DNA of 64,000 nt from Caulobacter sp048541825 (GCF_048541825.1 NZ_CP183332.1:2542001-2606000); one strand, 5' to 3'; positions 1 to 9,010 are shown, counted from the first letter of the stretch. Numbers and translations are program-made. The notes: generated by a model not told the origin, from the sequence alone.

Positions 1-115
1 CAGGGCGCGGACGCCGAAATCGACCTGAGCGCGAATGCCGCTTGCCCCACGCGCGCCCGCAACTCTAACATCTGTTTGAAAGTGGCCGTCAGCGTCGCTC
101 ATCCGGGAGGTCGAT

Positions 116-730
116 ATGAAGCTCTATGGCGAAGCCAACCCCGCGCCCAATCCGCGCCGGGTGCGCATCTTCCTGGCCGAGAAGGGCGTCGACCTGCCGG
201 AAATCCGCATCGGCATGCGCCAAGGCGGTCACAAGTCGCCCGAGCACAGGGCCCGCAACAGCCTGGGTCAGGTCCCCACGCTCGAACTGGACGACGGGAC
301 GATGATCAGCGAGAGCGTCGCGATCTGCCGCTATCTTGAGGCTTTGCATCCGCAGCCGCCGATGTTCGGCGCCACGGCTCTGGAGCAGGCCCAGATCGAC
401 ATGTGGGTGCGGCGGATCGAGTTTCAGCTGCTGATCCCGGTCGGCATGTTCTGGCGCCACGCCCATCCGCTGACCGCCGCCCTGCTGACCCAGCACAAGG
501 ACTTCGGCGAATCCAACCGCGAGACCGTGGCCCGGGCCATGAAGTGGCTGGATCGCGAGCTGGCCGACGGCCGCGCCTTCATCGCCGGCGAGACCTATTC
601 GATCGCCGACATCGTGGCCCAGACCACGATCGACTTCGCCAGCTTCATCGGCCTGGAGGCGCCGGAGGATACGCCGCACCTGGGCGCGTGGCGCGAACGG
701 GTGGGCGCGAGGGCGAGCGCGGCGGCCTAA
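116..730 (+). CDS. Glutathione S-transferase family protein
   Basis: A 204-residue protein of normal length for a cytosolic glutathione S-transferase. The N-terminal thioredoxin-like half begins MKLYGEANPAPNPRRVRI and has the VPTLELDDGTMISES segment (about residues 53-67), the usual cis-proline and Glu/Ser pair that bind the gamma-glutamyl part of glutathione. The C-terminal half is helical and contains FIAGETYSIADI, the conserved N-capping box with Asp. Enzymes of this fold conjugate or reduce with glutathione; the substrate cannot be read from sequence. The ATG at 116 is preceded by GGGAGG at suitable spacing. The stop overlaps by 4 bases with the convergent membrane-protein gene. No partner gene suggests a pathway. 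Confidence 0.9.
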   Translation: MKLYGEANPAPNPRRVRIFLAEKGVDLPEIRIGMRQGGHKSPEHRARNSLGQVPTLELDDGTMISESVAICRYLEALHPQPPMFGATALEQAQIDMWVRRIEFQLLIPVGMFWRHAHPLTAALLTQHKDFGESNRETVARAMKWLDRELADGRAFIAGETYSIADIVAQTTIDFASFIGLEAPEDTPHLGAWRERVGARASAAA

Positions 731-1602
731 ACCTCGCCCGCCGTCAGCTGCCGCAGGGCGGCGGCGGGGGCCGAGGTGACGATCACCGCCTGCAGGGTCA
801 GGAACACCGGGGCCAGCAGCAGATTGGCCAGCAGGGCCAGGATCAGGCGCGGATGGCTGGCCGCCGCGCCCCCGGCGATGGGGTCTTCAAGCCCCCCGGC
901 GATCACCGCGCCGACGATGCTGGAGACGGTGGCGCCCAGGATCGAGACGATCACGCACAGCACGATGACGATGACGATGGTCGCCAGCAGCCGCCAGAAC
1001 TGGCCGTGGGTGACCAGCCACGCCGCGCGCGGGTCGATATGGCCGCTCATGAAGGCGTGCGGGGCCAGAAGCGACAGACGCACCGCCACCCAGGTCGACA
1101 GGCCCACCACGGTCAGACCGCCCAGGAACGTGAACCACCCGGCCACCGGTGTGTCGGCCAAAAGCGCCGCGCCCAGGGCCAGGACGCCGCCGGGGATGAT
1201 CGTCACCATCAGGGCGGCCGCCCAGCTGATGATCGACACGCCGAGCAGCCGCAGCTCCTCGCGACCCAGGCGCAGATAGGCAAACCGCTTGTCATCAGGA
1301 TGCAGCACCGAGCGCATGATCGCCGCCGACAGGATCGCGCCCAGCACCAGGGCCAGCATGATCAGCAGCACCATCACCCCGCCCAGTCGCGAGACGAAAT
1401 CAAGGATCTCGCGCGGATCGGCCGAGGACTGCCGCACGGACAGGTTCATGCGGTCCTGTTCGCTGAGCACGATCTTGGCCAGCAGGCCCAGCAGCGGCAG
1501 CATCACCAGCGAGAACCCGGCCCAGGCCAGCACCACGACAGGGTGGCGGCGCATGGTCCGCAGGCCTTCGAGGGCGGCGTCGACGGGCGAAAGCGCGTTC
1601 AT
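727..1602 (-). CDS. Polytopic membrane protein, family unknown (copy 1 of 3)
   Basis: A 291-residue integral membrane protein with about six hydrophobic segments and a short cytoplasmic N-terminus (MNALSPVDAALEGLRTMRRHP). It resembles the next two genes upstream on the same strand in overall plan: a basic amphipathic start, a long first helix, a loop of about 40 residues with the pattern MMQLQ/REILD, then repeated helix pairs with a charged LRLGREELRLLG turn. The ATG follows directly on the TAG stop of the upstream gene, so the two are co-transcribed and probably translationally coupled. I do not recognise a function. The repeated design suggests a complex or lineage-specific duplication. Confidence 0.75.
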   Translation of the reverse strand: MNALSPVDAALEGLRTMRRHPVVVLAWAGFSLVMLPLLGLLAKIVLSEQDRMNLSVRQSSADPREILDFVSRLGGVMVLLIMLALVLGAILSAAIMRSVLHPDDKRFAYLRLGREELRLLGVSIISWAAALMVTIIPGGVLALGAALLADTPVAGWFTFLGGLTVVGLSTWVAVRLSLLAPHAFMSGHIDPRAAWLVTHGQFWRLLATIVIVIVLCVIVSILGATVSSIVGAVIAGGLEDPIAGGAAASHPRLILALLANLLLAPVFLTLQAVIVTSAPAAALRQLTAGEV

Positions 1603-2403
1603 CTAGACTTCCTGCGAGGGCGACGCGGCCGGGCCATGGCGGCGTCGATAAACGTGAACGAGCGCCCCGGTCCAGACCGGGGCCAGATAGACATAGCCGA
1701 AGACCGCGCCCAGCGCCGCCAGCACGCCGTCAAGGCCTGGACCGGCCCAGCGTCCGACCAGGTTGAAAGCCGCCAGCAGGGCTGCGACCGGTGCGGCCAG
1801 CAGAACGCCGGCCACCAGCACCTGTGGGGTGACGCCGCGGGTCAGCGGAAAGGCGCTCAGCACGCGCACGCCCGACTGGTCGACCGAGGCCGCAGCCGCC
1901 AGGGACAGGCGCAAAGCCAGCCAGAGCAGCACGGCCAGACCCAGCAGCGGCGCGGCGCCGGCGACGATGGTTCCGGGCCCCGAACCGGCCAGGGCGTCGC
2001 GCCAGGCCTGAGACGAGGTCGCGTCAAAGCCCGGCGCATTGGCCCGCGCCACGCCCAGCGCGATGGCGCCAACCACCAGGATCAGCACGGTCGCCACCAC
2101 GAACAGGAACACCGCGATCAGGGCCTGAACGCCCAGCAGCCGCCACTCGTCCAGTCCCCAGCGCAGGCCAGCCAGACCAGCGGACTTGCCAAAGGCGTGG
2201 CGATAGAGCGCCCCGCAGGCCACGGCCACGGCGATGATCTCGGCCAGCAGCGCCAGACCGCTGACGGACGGCGGCAGGGCGCGGGTCAGAACGCTGATCA
2301 CGACGGCGGTCAGCAGAGCGGCCCAGCAGGCGCGAACCGACGGACCCAGGCCCGCCACCCCCGCCCGAACGGTCGCCCCGATCGCGACCGATCCATCCGT
2401 CAT
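1603..2403 (-). CDS. Polytopic membrane protein, family unknown (copy 2 of 3)
   Basis: A 266-residue protein with six or so hydrophobic helices, rich in Ala, Leu and Val. It shares with its neighbours the element LRWGLDEWRLLGVQ (about residues 82-95), matching LRLGREELRLLGV in copy 1 and LRLGAQELWLTLL in copy 3. All three copies place a LRLSLAA or LRLSMAAP motif in the second half, which looks like a family signature. Its stop codon touches the start of copy 1 without a gap. No catalytic residues are evident and no function is proposed. Confidence 0.75.
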   Translation of the reverse strand: MTDGSVAIGATVRAGVAGLGPSVRACWAALLTAVVISVLTRALPPSVSGLALLAEIIAVAVACGALYRHAFGKSAGLAGLRWGLDEWRLLGVQALIAVFLFVVATVLILVVGAIALGVARANAPGFDATSSQAWRDALAGSGPGTIVAGAAPLLGLAVLLWLALRLSLAAAASVDQSGVRVLSAFPLTRGVTPQVLVAGVLLAAPVAALLAAFNLVGRWAGPGLDGVLAALGAVFGYVYLAPVWTGALVHVYRRRHGPAASPSQEV

Positions 2404-2532
2404 CGCACGCCCCTGTCAAACTACCCCGCCCGAGTCGCGCGGAGGGATCTGTTTACGATGCGCCGCGCCGGATTGCGACGCGTCGCGCTCACGCTCGGAC
2501 GGATTTCCGCCGGACGTGGCGCCCGCGCCGCG

Positions 2533-3483
2533 TTACGCGTCCCGCTGCAGGCTGAGATCCCTGTAGGCGGCCGCCCACGGCGCGCAGAACAGGGCCACCA
2601 GACAGGACCCGATCAGGGTCGAGACCAGGCCCACCACGGCCAGCCACGGCCAGACGCGGCGCAGCAGATCGAGCGGTGGCTGGGCCAGGAACGCCTGCAC
2701 GGCCGCAGGATCGTTGAGCCAGACCGGCGGTCCGCCCGCCGCGAACATCGCGCCCAGCACCACGCCGGCCACGATCAACTCCAGGACGAACACCATCAGC
2801 AGGCTCAGCACAGCAACGCCGAGCAGCCGCCAGGCCGAACCGCGCGTCAGCGACCACGACTCGAACAGCCGAAACTGACGGTCGGCAAAGGTCATGGGCG
2901 CGGCCATGGACAGGCGAAGGCCCAGCCACACCAGCACCCCAACCGCGACCAGGCCCAGCCCGACAGCCGTGAGAATACCCGCCGCCGCGCCCTGCCCCTG
3001 CGCTCCACTGGCCAGACCGACGATGAACGCCGGCAGCACCACGCCCAGGGCGGCAATCACCGCGACGATATAGGCCAACACGCTGACCACCAGGAACAGC
3101 AGGGTCAGCCACAGTTCCTGCGCGCCCAGCCGCAGGAAGGCGCCGCGCGACTGGCCAGGCTCCAGCACGGCGCGGAACACCGCCGAGCAGATCAGGGCCT
3201 TGATGAAGGTGCTCCACAGCCAGCCGCCAATCTGCAGCAGCATCATGCCCGACTGCAGCTGCATCATCTGACGCATGGCGTCCTGGTCGATCGGCCCGTC
3301 CTTGGGCGGCATCATGGCCGCGAAGGTCTTGAGGAGCTCGGGTCCCATCAGCGGGATCAGCGCCAGCAACGGCGCCAGCGACAGGACCAGCATCACAACG
3401 CCCCAGGTCAGGACCGCTCCCGGATGGCGTGAAATCACGCCAAAGCCCGCGAACGCCGAACCCGCTACCGAGATCTTGGCCAT
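2533..3483 (-). CDS. Polytopic membrane protein, family unknown (copy 3 of 3)
   Basis: The start is placed at the ATG at 3483 (MAKISVAGSAFAGFGVISRHPG, 316 residues) because GGGGAAG lies just upstream and the hydrophobic pattern begins there; the open frame runs further upstream without membrane character. There are about six hydrophobic segments. The loop after helix 1 is Met/Gln-rich (MRQMMQLQSGMM). The LRLGAQELW and GLRLSMAAPMTFADRQFRLFESW motifs match the two genes downstream on the same strand, so the three probably form one operon, with this gene first. The gene is divergent from trmFO, whose promoter must share the short space between them. Function unknown. Confidence 0.75.
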   Translation of the reverse strand: MAKISVAGSAFAGFGVISRHPGAVLTWGVVMLVLSLAPLLALIPLMGPELLKTFAAMMPPKDGPIDQDAMRQMMQLQSGMMLLQIGGWLWSTFIKALICSAVFRAVLEPGQSRGAFLRLGAQELWLTLLFLVVSVLAYIVAVIAALGVVLPAFIVGLASGAQGQGAAAGILTAVGLGLVAVGVLVWLGLRLSMAAPMTFADRQFRLFESWSLTRGSAWRLLGVAVLSLLMVFVLELIVAGVVLGAMFAAGGPPVWLNDPAAVQAFLAQPPLDLLRRVWPWLAVVGLVSTLIGSCLVALFCAPWAAAYRDLSLQRDA

Positions 3484-3579
3484 CTGCTTCCCCCGCGCCC
3501 GCCCGCGCTGAACGCGCCGAACTTCCGTGAGCCTACACTCAGGTTTCGTTCGGCGACAGCCGGGGGTATGAGGGCGACC

Positions 3580-5037
3580 ATGAGCACTCAGACTTCCTCC
3601 ATCGCCCCGGTCCACGTCATCGGCGGCGGCCTCGCCGGTTCCGAAGCGGCCTGGCAGATCGCCAGCGCCGGCGTGCCCGTCGTGCTGCACGAGATGCGGC
3701 GCGACGAGCCCTCGGGCACGCCCTCAAGCAGCGAAGCGGTCGGGCAAACGCGAAAAATCCGGACCGAAGCCCACCACACCGATGGGCTGGCCGAGATGGT
3801 CTGTTCGAACTCGTTCCGCTCGGACGACTGGCAGTTCAACGCCGTGGGTCTGCTGCATGCCGAGATGCGCCGGATGGACTCGCTGATCCTGTCGGCCGCC
3901 GACCAGCATCAGGTGCCCGCCGGGGGCGCCCTGGCCGTCGACCGCGACGGGTTCTCGGCCGAGGTCACCCGCCGCCTGGAAGCCCATCCGCTGGTCACGA
4001 TCGTGCGCGAGGAAATCGCTGGCCTGCCGCCCGCGGACTGGGACAGCGTCGTGGTGGCCACAGGCCCTCTCACCTCGCCCGCCCTGGCCGACGCGATCCT
4101 GGAGCTGTCGGGCGAGGGCCAGCTGAGCTTCTTCGACGCCATCGCCCCGATCATCCACCTCGAGTCGATCGATATGGACCTCGCCTGGCGCCAGTCGCGC
4201 TACGACAAGGAAGGCCCCGGCGGCGACGCGGCGGCCTATATCAACCTGCCCATGAACAAGCAGGAGTACGAGGCCTTCATCGACGCCCTGCTCGACGGCC
4301 CCAAGGCCGAGTTCAAGGAGTGGGAGCACGTCCCCTATTTCGACGGCTGCCTGCCTATCGAGGTGATGGCCGAGCGCGGCCGCGAGACCCTGCGTCACGG
4401 CCCGATGAAGCCCGTCGGCCTGACCAATCCGCGCGATCCGCTGGTCAAGTCGTACGCCATCGTCCAGCTGCGCCAGGACAATGCGCTGGGCACCCTGTGG
4501 AACATGGTCGGCTTCCAGACCAAGCTGAAGCACGGGGCCCAGGCCGAGGTATTCCGGATGATCCCGGGCCTGAAGGACGCCCAGTTCGCCCGGCTGGGCG
4601 GCCTGCACCGCAACACCTTCATCAACAGCCCGCGCCTGCTCGATCGGTCCCTGCGGATGAAGGTCGAGCCGCGCCTGCGCTTTGCCGGCCAGATGACCGG
4701 CGTCGAGGGCTATGTCGAAAGCGCCGCCACGGGCCTGCTGGCCGGCCGCTTCGCCGCCGCCGAGCGCCTGGGCCGGACGCTGGAGGCCCCGCCCGCCACC
4801 ACCGCCCTGGGCGCCCTGGTCGATCACGTCACCGGCGGCCACATCGCGGCCGACGTGGAAGCCGGCAAGACCAGCTTCCAGCCGATGAACATCAATTACG
4901 GCCTGCTGCCGCCGATGGAAGCCCCCAAGACCGGCGAGGACGGCGTGAAGATCCCCCTGAAGGAGCGCGGCCGGGCCAAGAAGCGGCTGATGAGCCTGCG
5001 CGCCCTCGCCGACCTTGAAGCGTGGCTCAACGCCTGA
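3580..5037 (+). CDS. trmFO: Methylenetetrahydrofolate-tRNA-(uracil-5-)-methyltransferase TrmFO
   Basis: About 485 residues, the normal length for TrmFO. This FAD- and folate-dependent enzyme makes 5-methyluridine at position 54 of the tRNA T-loop in most Gram-positives and alphaproteobacteria, which generally lack TrmA. The N-terminal VIGGGLAGSEAAWQIA is the FAD dinucleotide-binding loop. EMVCSNSFRSD carries the conserved Cys of the family. The C-terminal GQMTGVEGYVESAATGLLAG motif and the NINYGLLPP tail are diagnostic. The ATG at 3580 has GAGGG upstream at good spacing; an in-frame ATG at 3568 is an alternative. The gene stands alone on its strand. Confidence 0.95.
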   Translation: MSTQTSSIAPVHVIGGGLAGSEAAWQIASAGVPVVLHEMRRDEPSGTPSSSEAVGQTRKIRTEAHHTDGLAEMVCSNSFRSDDWQFNAVGLLHAEMRRMDSLILSAADQHQVPAGGALAVDRDGFSAEVTRRLEAHPLVTIVREEIAGLPPADWDSVVVATGPLTSPALADAILELSGEGQLSFFDAIAPIIHLESIDMDLAWRQSRYDKEGPGGDAAAYINLPMNKQEYEAFIDALLDGPKAEFKEWEHVPYFDGCLPIEVMAERGRETLRHGPMKPVGLTNPRDPLVKSYAIVQLRQDNALGTLWNMVGFQTKLKHGAQAEVFRMIPGLKDAQFARLGGLHRNTFINSPRLLDRSLRMKVEPRLRFAGQMTGVEGYVESAATGLLAGRFAAAERLGRTLEAPPATTALGALVDHVTGGHIAADVEAGKTSFQPMNINYGLLPPMEAPKTGEDGVKIPLKERGRAKKRLMSLRALADLEAWLNA

Positions 5038-5091
5038 CCCCCGGCGGGCCGTTGATCCTGACCTCAGAGGGTCCAAATCTGAAGATACGCC

Positions 5092-5120
5092 GTCACCCCG
5101 GGACTTGTTCCCGGGGTGAC
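5092..5120. repeat. Short palindromic repeat or hairpin after trmFO
   Basis: GTCACCCCGGG and CCCGGGGTGAC flank a short loop (ACTTGTT). The arms resemble the CATCCCGGGGCTTGTCCCCGGG arm of the element at 14208-14322, so this looks like a half or minimal copy of the same family. It sits in the 220-base gap between trmFO and the convergent DUF1365 gene and could act as a transcription terminator. I see no gene in the rest of that gap. Confidence 0.6.
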
Positions 5121-5256
5121 GAGGACATAGAGCGCGAGGAGTCGAGCTCAGCGGCGCTTGGTATGACCCCGGCGGGCCGCCAGGTCTCCGTCGACTTACG
5201 GATGACCGGTCGGGCGTTCTGACTCTGCGAAGATCAAAGCTCTCGGCGGCGCAGGT

Positions 5257-6054
5257 TCAGCCGGCGCCGCCCTTTTCTTTCGGGATGGCAACGCCCGACG
5301 GCGAGGGCGAGCCAAACAGGCCAAAGCCCTTCAGAACCATCTTCACCGCTTCCCAGTGTATGCCCGCCAGAACGCCGACCACCTGCAACGGATGACCCAT
5401 CAGGGTCCGGCCCAGGGCCTTGTCGGTCAGCGCGACGCGCCTGCCGTCGAAACTGGCCGCCAGCTTCAGCCCCTCTTCGTCGAAGACGTCGATGCCGACA
5501 TGCACGGCCTCGCCCGGCGGGGCGATCTCGAAGACGTAACGCAGATCCATCGGCAGGAAGGGCGAGACGTGAAAGAGCTTGTCGCTGGCCTGCCGCACCC
5601 AGCCACCGCGCTCGCCCCGCACCGGCAAGACATAGTCGTGACGCTGGCCAAAGGTGTTGCGCACCGCATGGACGATGGCCTTCAGCTCGCCCGTCTCGTC
5701 ACGGCAGAAATAGACGCTGAGCGGATTGAAGCCATGGCCCAGAACGCGGGGCATGCACAGCAGCGAGATCCTGGCGTCTGGCAGGTCGATGCCGTGGGCG
5801 TCCAGCCTGGCCTGCACCATCGCCTTGACCTCCTGCCCCGGGGTTTCGGCATGATCCCTGGAATGGAAGGACAGCAGGTTGAAGCGGTCCAGCGAGAACC
5901 ACTTCAGCCGCCGGTCCAGAGCGTCCAGTTCGTCGAGATCCAGCAGCAGCATGAAGACGCGATAGCGCAGGCCATGACGCCGTGGCCGCGACCTCTGGTG
6001 CGCGACCTCGCCGACATAGAGCGCCGACGCCTGGGTCACGCCACAAGCTCGCAC
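5257..6054 (-). CDS. DUF1365 family protein
   Basis: A 265-residue protein recognisable as DUF1365 by LYVGEVAHQRSRPRRHGLRYRVF at the N-terminus, RFNLLSFHSRDH (about residues 57-68) and GFNPLSVYFC (about 108-117). The biochemical role of the family is not firmly established. It is usually encoded beside FAD amine-oxidase-like proteins and cyclopropane-fatty-acid-synthase-like methyltransferases, as here, and is implicated in membrane lipid modification under oxidative stress. The start overlaps by 19 bases the end of the FAD protein gene, so the two are one operon. The last 15 residues are Pro/Gly/Lys-rich. Confidence 0.9.
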   Translation of the reverse strand: MRACGVTQASALYVGEVAHQRSRPRRHGLRYRVFMLLLDLDELDALDRRLKWFSLDRFNLLSFHSRDHAETPGQEVKAMVQARLDAHGIDLPDARISLLCMPRVLGHGFNPLSVYFCRDETGELKAIVHAVRNTFGQRHDYVLPVRGERGGWVRQASDKLFHVSPFLPMDLRYVFEIAPPGEAVHVGIDVFDEEGLKLAASFDGRRVALTDKALGRTLMGHPLQVVGVLAGIHWEAVKMVLKGFGLFGSPSPSGVAIPKEKGGAG

Positions 6055-7376
6055 AGGTCGTCTGTGGTCGGAGCATCAACAAAGATCCGGCTCGACGGAT
6101 TGGGCGTCACCCACGGACGACGGCTGCCGCCCAGTTGCTCGGCCACGGCCAGGCCCGCCTGCAGGCCGTCCTCGTGGAAGCCCGAGCCGAAATAGGCGCC
6201 GCAGTACCAGACGCGGTCGCGGCCCTGCAGCGACCACAGGCGGCGCTGGGCCTGCATGGCCGGTCCATCGAACAGCGGATGCTCATAGACCTGATCGCGC
6301 AGGACGGTCTCGGCGCGGGGCGTGCGCTCGGGATTGAGGGACAGGAAGAACGGTTCGGCGCTGTCCAGGGGCTGCAGCCGGTTCATCCAGTAGGTCACGC
6401 CGCCCTCGCCGCCGCCCGCGCGGCGGCCGACATGGTTCCAGCTGGCCCAGGCGGCCTTGCGGCGCGGCATCAGGCCAGGATCGCGGTGCAGCACCGCGCG
6501 GTTGCGGCTGTAGCGGAAGGCGCCCAGCACTTCGAGCTCGTCCGGCGTCGGGGCGTCCAGCATCCGCAAAGCCTGGTCGGCATGGGCCCCGATCACCACC
6601 TGATCATAGCGCAGCGCCTCGCCGGTCACGTCCTGAACGGTCACATGGTCGGCGCCGCGCAGGATGTGACGCACCGGGCGACCAAGCAGCACCTTGCCCT
6701 CAAAGTCTGCGGCCAGGCGCGAGACATAGGCCTGGCTGCCGCCGACCACCGTGCGCCAGACCGGGCGCTTGTCGATGGGCAGCATCAAGCCGTGATTGTC
6801 GAAGAACCGCAGCAGGGCGGCGGCGGGAAACTCGCGGATGTCCTGCATTGAGGCCGACCAGATGGCGGCGGCCTGGGGCAGCAGGTGATCCTCGGCGAAG
6901 GCCTTGCCGAAACCCTGCTGGCGCAGATAGTCGTCCAGCCGGCACAGCCCGCCCGCCTCCAGCGCCGCCAGGTCTCGGGTCCCGGCCTTATAGAAGCGGG
7001 TGACGTCCAGCAGCATCTTCAGGAAGCGGAAGTTCAGCACATTGCGCTTCTGGGCCAGCAGGTTGTTGCTGCTGTACTCCAGTGCGCCGTTGTCCAGCGA
7101 GACCCCGAACGACATGTCGCTGTCGACCGTGGGGACGTTCAGATGATCAAACAGCGCCACCAGATTGGGATAGTTGGGCTCGTTATAGACGATGAAGCCG
7201 GTATCGACCGCCACGCCCTCGACCCGCACCGTATTGGCGTGACCGCCCAGCCGGGCGTCGGCTTCGTACAGGGTGACGTCGTGATGCTTGGACAGCAGCC
7301 AGGCGGCCGACAGGCCGGCGATGCCGGACCCGATCACGGCGATGTTTAGACGTTGGGTCGACTGCGGCGCGGGCAA
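6036..7376 (-). CDS. FAD-dependent amine-oxidase-like protein of lipid cluster
   Basis: About 446 residues from a TTG start at 7376 (MPAPQSTQRLNIAVIGSG). AGGAA lies 8 bases upstream, and the ADP-binding motif IAVIGSGIAGLSAAWLL follows at once; no ATG fits. YEADARLGGHANT is the second FAD contact and VDTGFIVYNEPNYPNL is typical of this NAD(P)-binding Rossmann/amine-oxidase-like family. The C-terminal CGAYFGSGFHEDGLQAGLAVAE closes the FAD site. Related proteins in Rhodobacter sit with CFA-like methyltransferases and DUF1365 in a singlet-oxygen-induced cluster linked to modified fatty acids; that role is inferred here. It is divergent from the methyltransferase gene and first in an operon with DUF1365. 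Confidence 0.88.
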   Translation of the reverse strand: MPAPQSTQRLNIAVIGSGIAGLSAAWLLSKHHDVTLYEADARLGGHANTVRVEGVAVDTGFIVYNEPNYPNLVALFDHLNVPTVDSDMSFGVSLDNGALEYSSNNLLAQKRNVLNFRFLKMLLDVTRFYKAGTRDLAALEAGGLCRLDDYLRQQGFGKAFAEDHLLPQAAAIWSASMQDIREFPAAALLRFFDNHGLMLPIDKRPVWRTVVGGSQAYVSRLAADFEGKVLLGRPVRHILRGADHVTVQDVTGEALRYDQVVIGAHADQALRMLDAPTPDELEVLGAFRYSRNRAVLHRDPGLMPRRKAAWASWNHVGRRAGGGEGGVTYWMNRLQPLDSAEPFFLSLNPERTPRAETVLRDQVYEHPLFDGPAMQAQRRLWSLQGRDRVWYCGAYFGSGFHEDGLQAGLAVAEQLGGSRRPWVTPNPSSRIFVDAPTTDDLCELVA

Positions 7377-7377
7377 A

Positions 7378-7406
7378 TGATCGTTTCCTGCAGGGATCTT
7401 GATAAC
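7378..7406 (+). promoter_or_regulatory. Possible ECF-type promoter in the divergent region
   Basis: TGATCG, 17 bases, then GATAAC on the plus strand is similar to the TGATCC / TAAGA-type promoters used by RpoE-ChrR family sigma factors. It would serve the methyltransferase gene starting at 7524. It overlaps the start of the FAD gene, and single matches of this strength are common by chance, so this is only a suggestion. Confidence 0.2.
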
Positions 7407-7523
7407 GCTTGAGTTCCAGCTACGGCGCAGGAACTGTTTTGGACGCGTGGCGCATCCATTTGCGGGCCCGCGCGTAGCTTTGCGCGGACGACCCGCAGAG
7501 GGTCCAAAGCGCAGGGTCCCCGC

Positions 7524-8570
7524 ATGAGCTTGGTCAAGGCCGCCATCCACGCCTTTGAAGACACGCCGATGCCGGACATGGTCTCGCGCGCCGCGATCCA
7601 TTTCCTGGTCAGCGACGCCCGCCGGCGCCTGGCCGGCGCCCCCGCCGGGGCCAGCGCCAGTTTCGCACGGACCATGGGCGAGCACCCGATCGCCGCCCAT
7701 ACCGACGCCGCCAATGCCCAGCACTACGAACTGCCCGCCGCCTTTTTCGAGGTCGTGCTGGGCCCCAACCTGAAATATTCCAGCGGCCTCTATCCGCCCG
7801 GCGCGTCCACCCTGGCCGAGGGCGAGGCGGCCGCTCTGCACGAGACCGAACTGCACGCTGATCTGCAGGACGGTCAGGCCGTGCTGGAACTGGGCTGCGG
7901 CTGGGGTTCGCTGTCGCTGTGGATGGCCGAGCGCTTCCCAGGCTCGAAGATTACCTCGGTCTCCAACTCGGCCTCGCAGCGCGCCTTCATCCAGGCCCGC
8001 GCCGCCGCACGCGGCCTGAGCAACCTGACCGTGATCACCGCGGACATGAATGACTTTTCAACCGACCAGCGCTTCGACCGCGTGGTCTCGGTGGAGATGT
8101 TCGAGCACATGTCCAACTGGCAGGCGCTGCTGGGCCGGGTGAACGGCTGGCTGAAGCCGGACGGCCTGCTGTTCATCCACGTGTTCACGCACCGCAACAC
8201 GCCCTACCGCTTCGACGTCAACGATCCTGCCGACTGGATCGCCCAGTATTTCTTCACCGGCGGGGTGATGCCCAGCCACGACCTGCCCCGGCAATTCCCC
8301 GACCTGTTCACGGTCGAGCAGGACTGGCGCTGGAGCGGAGCGCACTATGCCCGCACCGCCCAGCAGTGGCTCGAGAATTTCGACGCCAGCCGCGCCGTGA
8401 TCGATCCCGTGCTGGAACGCGTTTATGGATCCGACGCCGCCGTCTGGCGGCGTCGCTGGCGTCTGTTCTTCCTGGCCACGGCCGGCCTGTTCGGCCATCG
8501 TGGCGGCGAGGAATGGGGCGTCAGCCACTATCGCCTTCGCCCTGTCCTCCAGACCACGAGCCCCGCATGA
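7524..8570 (+). CDS. Cyclopropane-fatty-acyl-phospholipid synthase-like methyltransferase
   Basis: A 348-residue class I SAM-dependent methyltransferase of the CFA synthase/mycolic-acid cyclase group. AVLELGCGWGSLSLWMAERFPG (about residues 119-140) is the SAM-binding motif, VVSVEMFEHMSNW is the family motif that follows, and FIHVFTHRNTPY and the FFTGGVMPSH segment form the lipid-side pocket. It probably acts on phospholipid acyl chains at the membrane, transferring a methyl or methylene group. It lacks the large N-terminal domain of E. coli Cfa. The next gene starts inside its stop (ATGA), so the pair is coupled. It is divergent from the FAD/DUF1365 operon, with which it probably cooperates. 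Confidence 0.88.
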   Translation: MSLVKAAIHAFEDTPMPDMVSRAAIHFLVSDARRRLAGAPAGASASFARTMGEHPIAAHTDAANAQHYELPAAFFEVVLGPNLKYSSGLYPPGASTLAEGEAAALHETELHADLQDGQAVLELGCGWGSLSLWMAERFPGSKITSVSNSASQRAFIQARAAARGLSNLTVITADMNDFSTDQRFDRVVSVEMFEHMSNWQALLGRVNGWLKPDGLLFIHVFTHRNTPYRFDVNDPADWIAQYFFTGGVMPSHDLPRQFPDLFTVEQDWRWSGAHYARTAQQWLENFDASRAVIDPVLERVYGSDAAVWRRRWRLFFLATAGLFGHRGGEEWGVSHYRLRPVLQTTSPA

Positions 8571-8968
8571 TCCGCTATGTCTTCGGTTACCTCGCCACCG
8601 GCGGCGCCATGCTGGTGCTGGACATCATCTGGCTGACCCTGATGGCCCCGCGCCTCTATCGCCCCCGGATCGGCGAGCTGATGGCCGACCAGCCGGCGAT
8701 GGTCCCGGCTGCCGCCTTCTACCTGATCTATCTGACCGCAATCATGCTGCTGGCCATCCTGCCGGCCGTCCGCGAGGACAGCTGGAAGCGCCTGCTGTTC
8801 AACGCCGCCGTGTTCGGCTTCTGCGCCTACGCCACCTATGACCTGACCAACCAGGCGACGCTGAAGGTCTGGTCGACGACGATCACGGTGATCGACATGG
8901 CCTGGGGCACGTTCCTGACCACGGTTGCGGCCAGCGCAGGTTTCGCGGCCATGCGAGCCATTAAGTAG
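8567..8968 (+). CDS. DUF2177 family membrane protein
   Basis: A 133-residue membrane protein with four predicted helices (for example YLATGGAMLVLDIIWLTLM, AAFYLIYLTAIMLLAIL, LLFNAAVFGFCAYATYDLTN). The GFCAYATYDLTNQATLK motif and the length identify the DUF2177 family. These proteins are commonly encoded next to CFA-like methyltransferases, FAD amine-oxidase-like proteins and DUF1365 proteins. The start codon overlaps the upstream stop as ATGA. A strong hairpin terminator follows. The biochemical role is unknown; a lipid-related membrane role is inferred from context. Confidence 0.85.
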   Translation: MIRYVFGYLATGGAMLVLDIIWLTLMAPRLYRPRIGELMADQPAMVPAAAFYLIYLTAIMLLAILPAVREDSWKRLLFNAAVFGFCAYATYDLTNQATLKVWSTTITVIDMAWGTFLTTVAASAGFAAMRAIK

Positions 8969-8977
8969 GGGTTTCAA

Positions 8978-9010
8978 AAGCCGCTTCCCGGCGACCGCCG
9001 GAAGCGGCTT
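8978..9010 (+). terminator. Hairpin terminator after DUF2177 gene
   Basis: AAGCCGCTTCC and GGAAGCGGCTT form a perfect 11-bp stem around an 11-base GC-rich loop, 9 bases after the stop at 8968. It separates the lipid operon from the sigma-factor operon, implying that the sigma gene has its own promoter within 9011-9058. Confidence 0.75.

Noticed and set aside
1..71. A divergent gene starting at 71 on the minus strand (MLELRARVG...)
   Set aside because: Only 23 codons are visible before the window edge, without a ribosome-binding site or recognisable motif.
403..3432. A 1009-codon open frame on the plus strand
   Set aside because: It is antisense to three membrane-protein genes; its Gln/Arg/His-rich, repeat-free composition is the usual shadow of a GC-rich gene in another frame.
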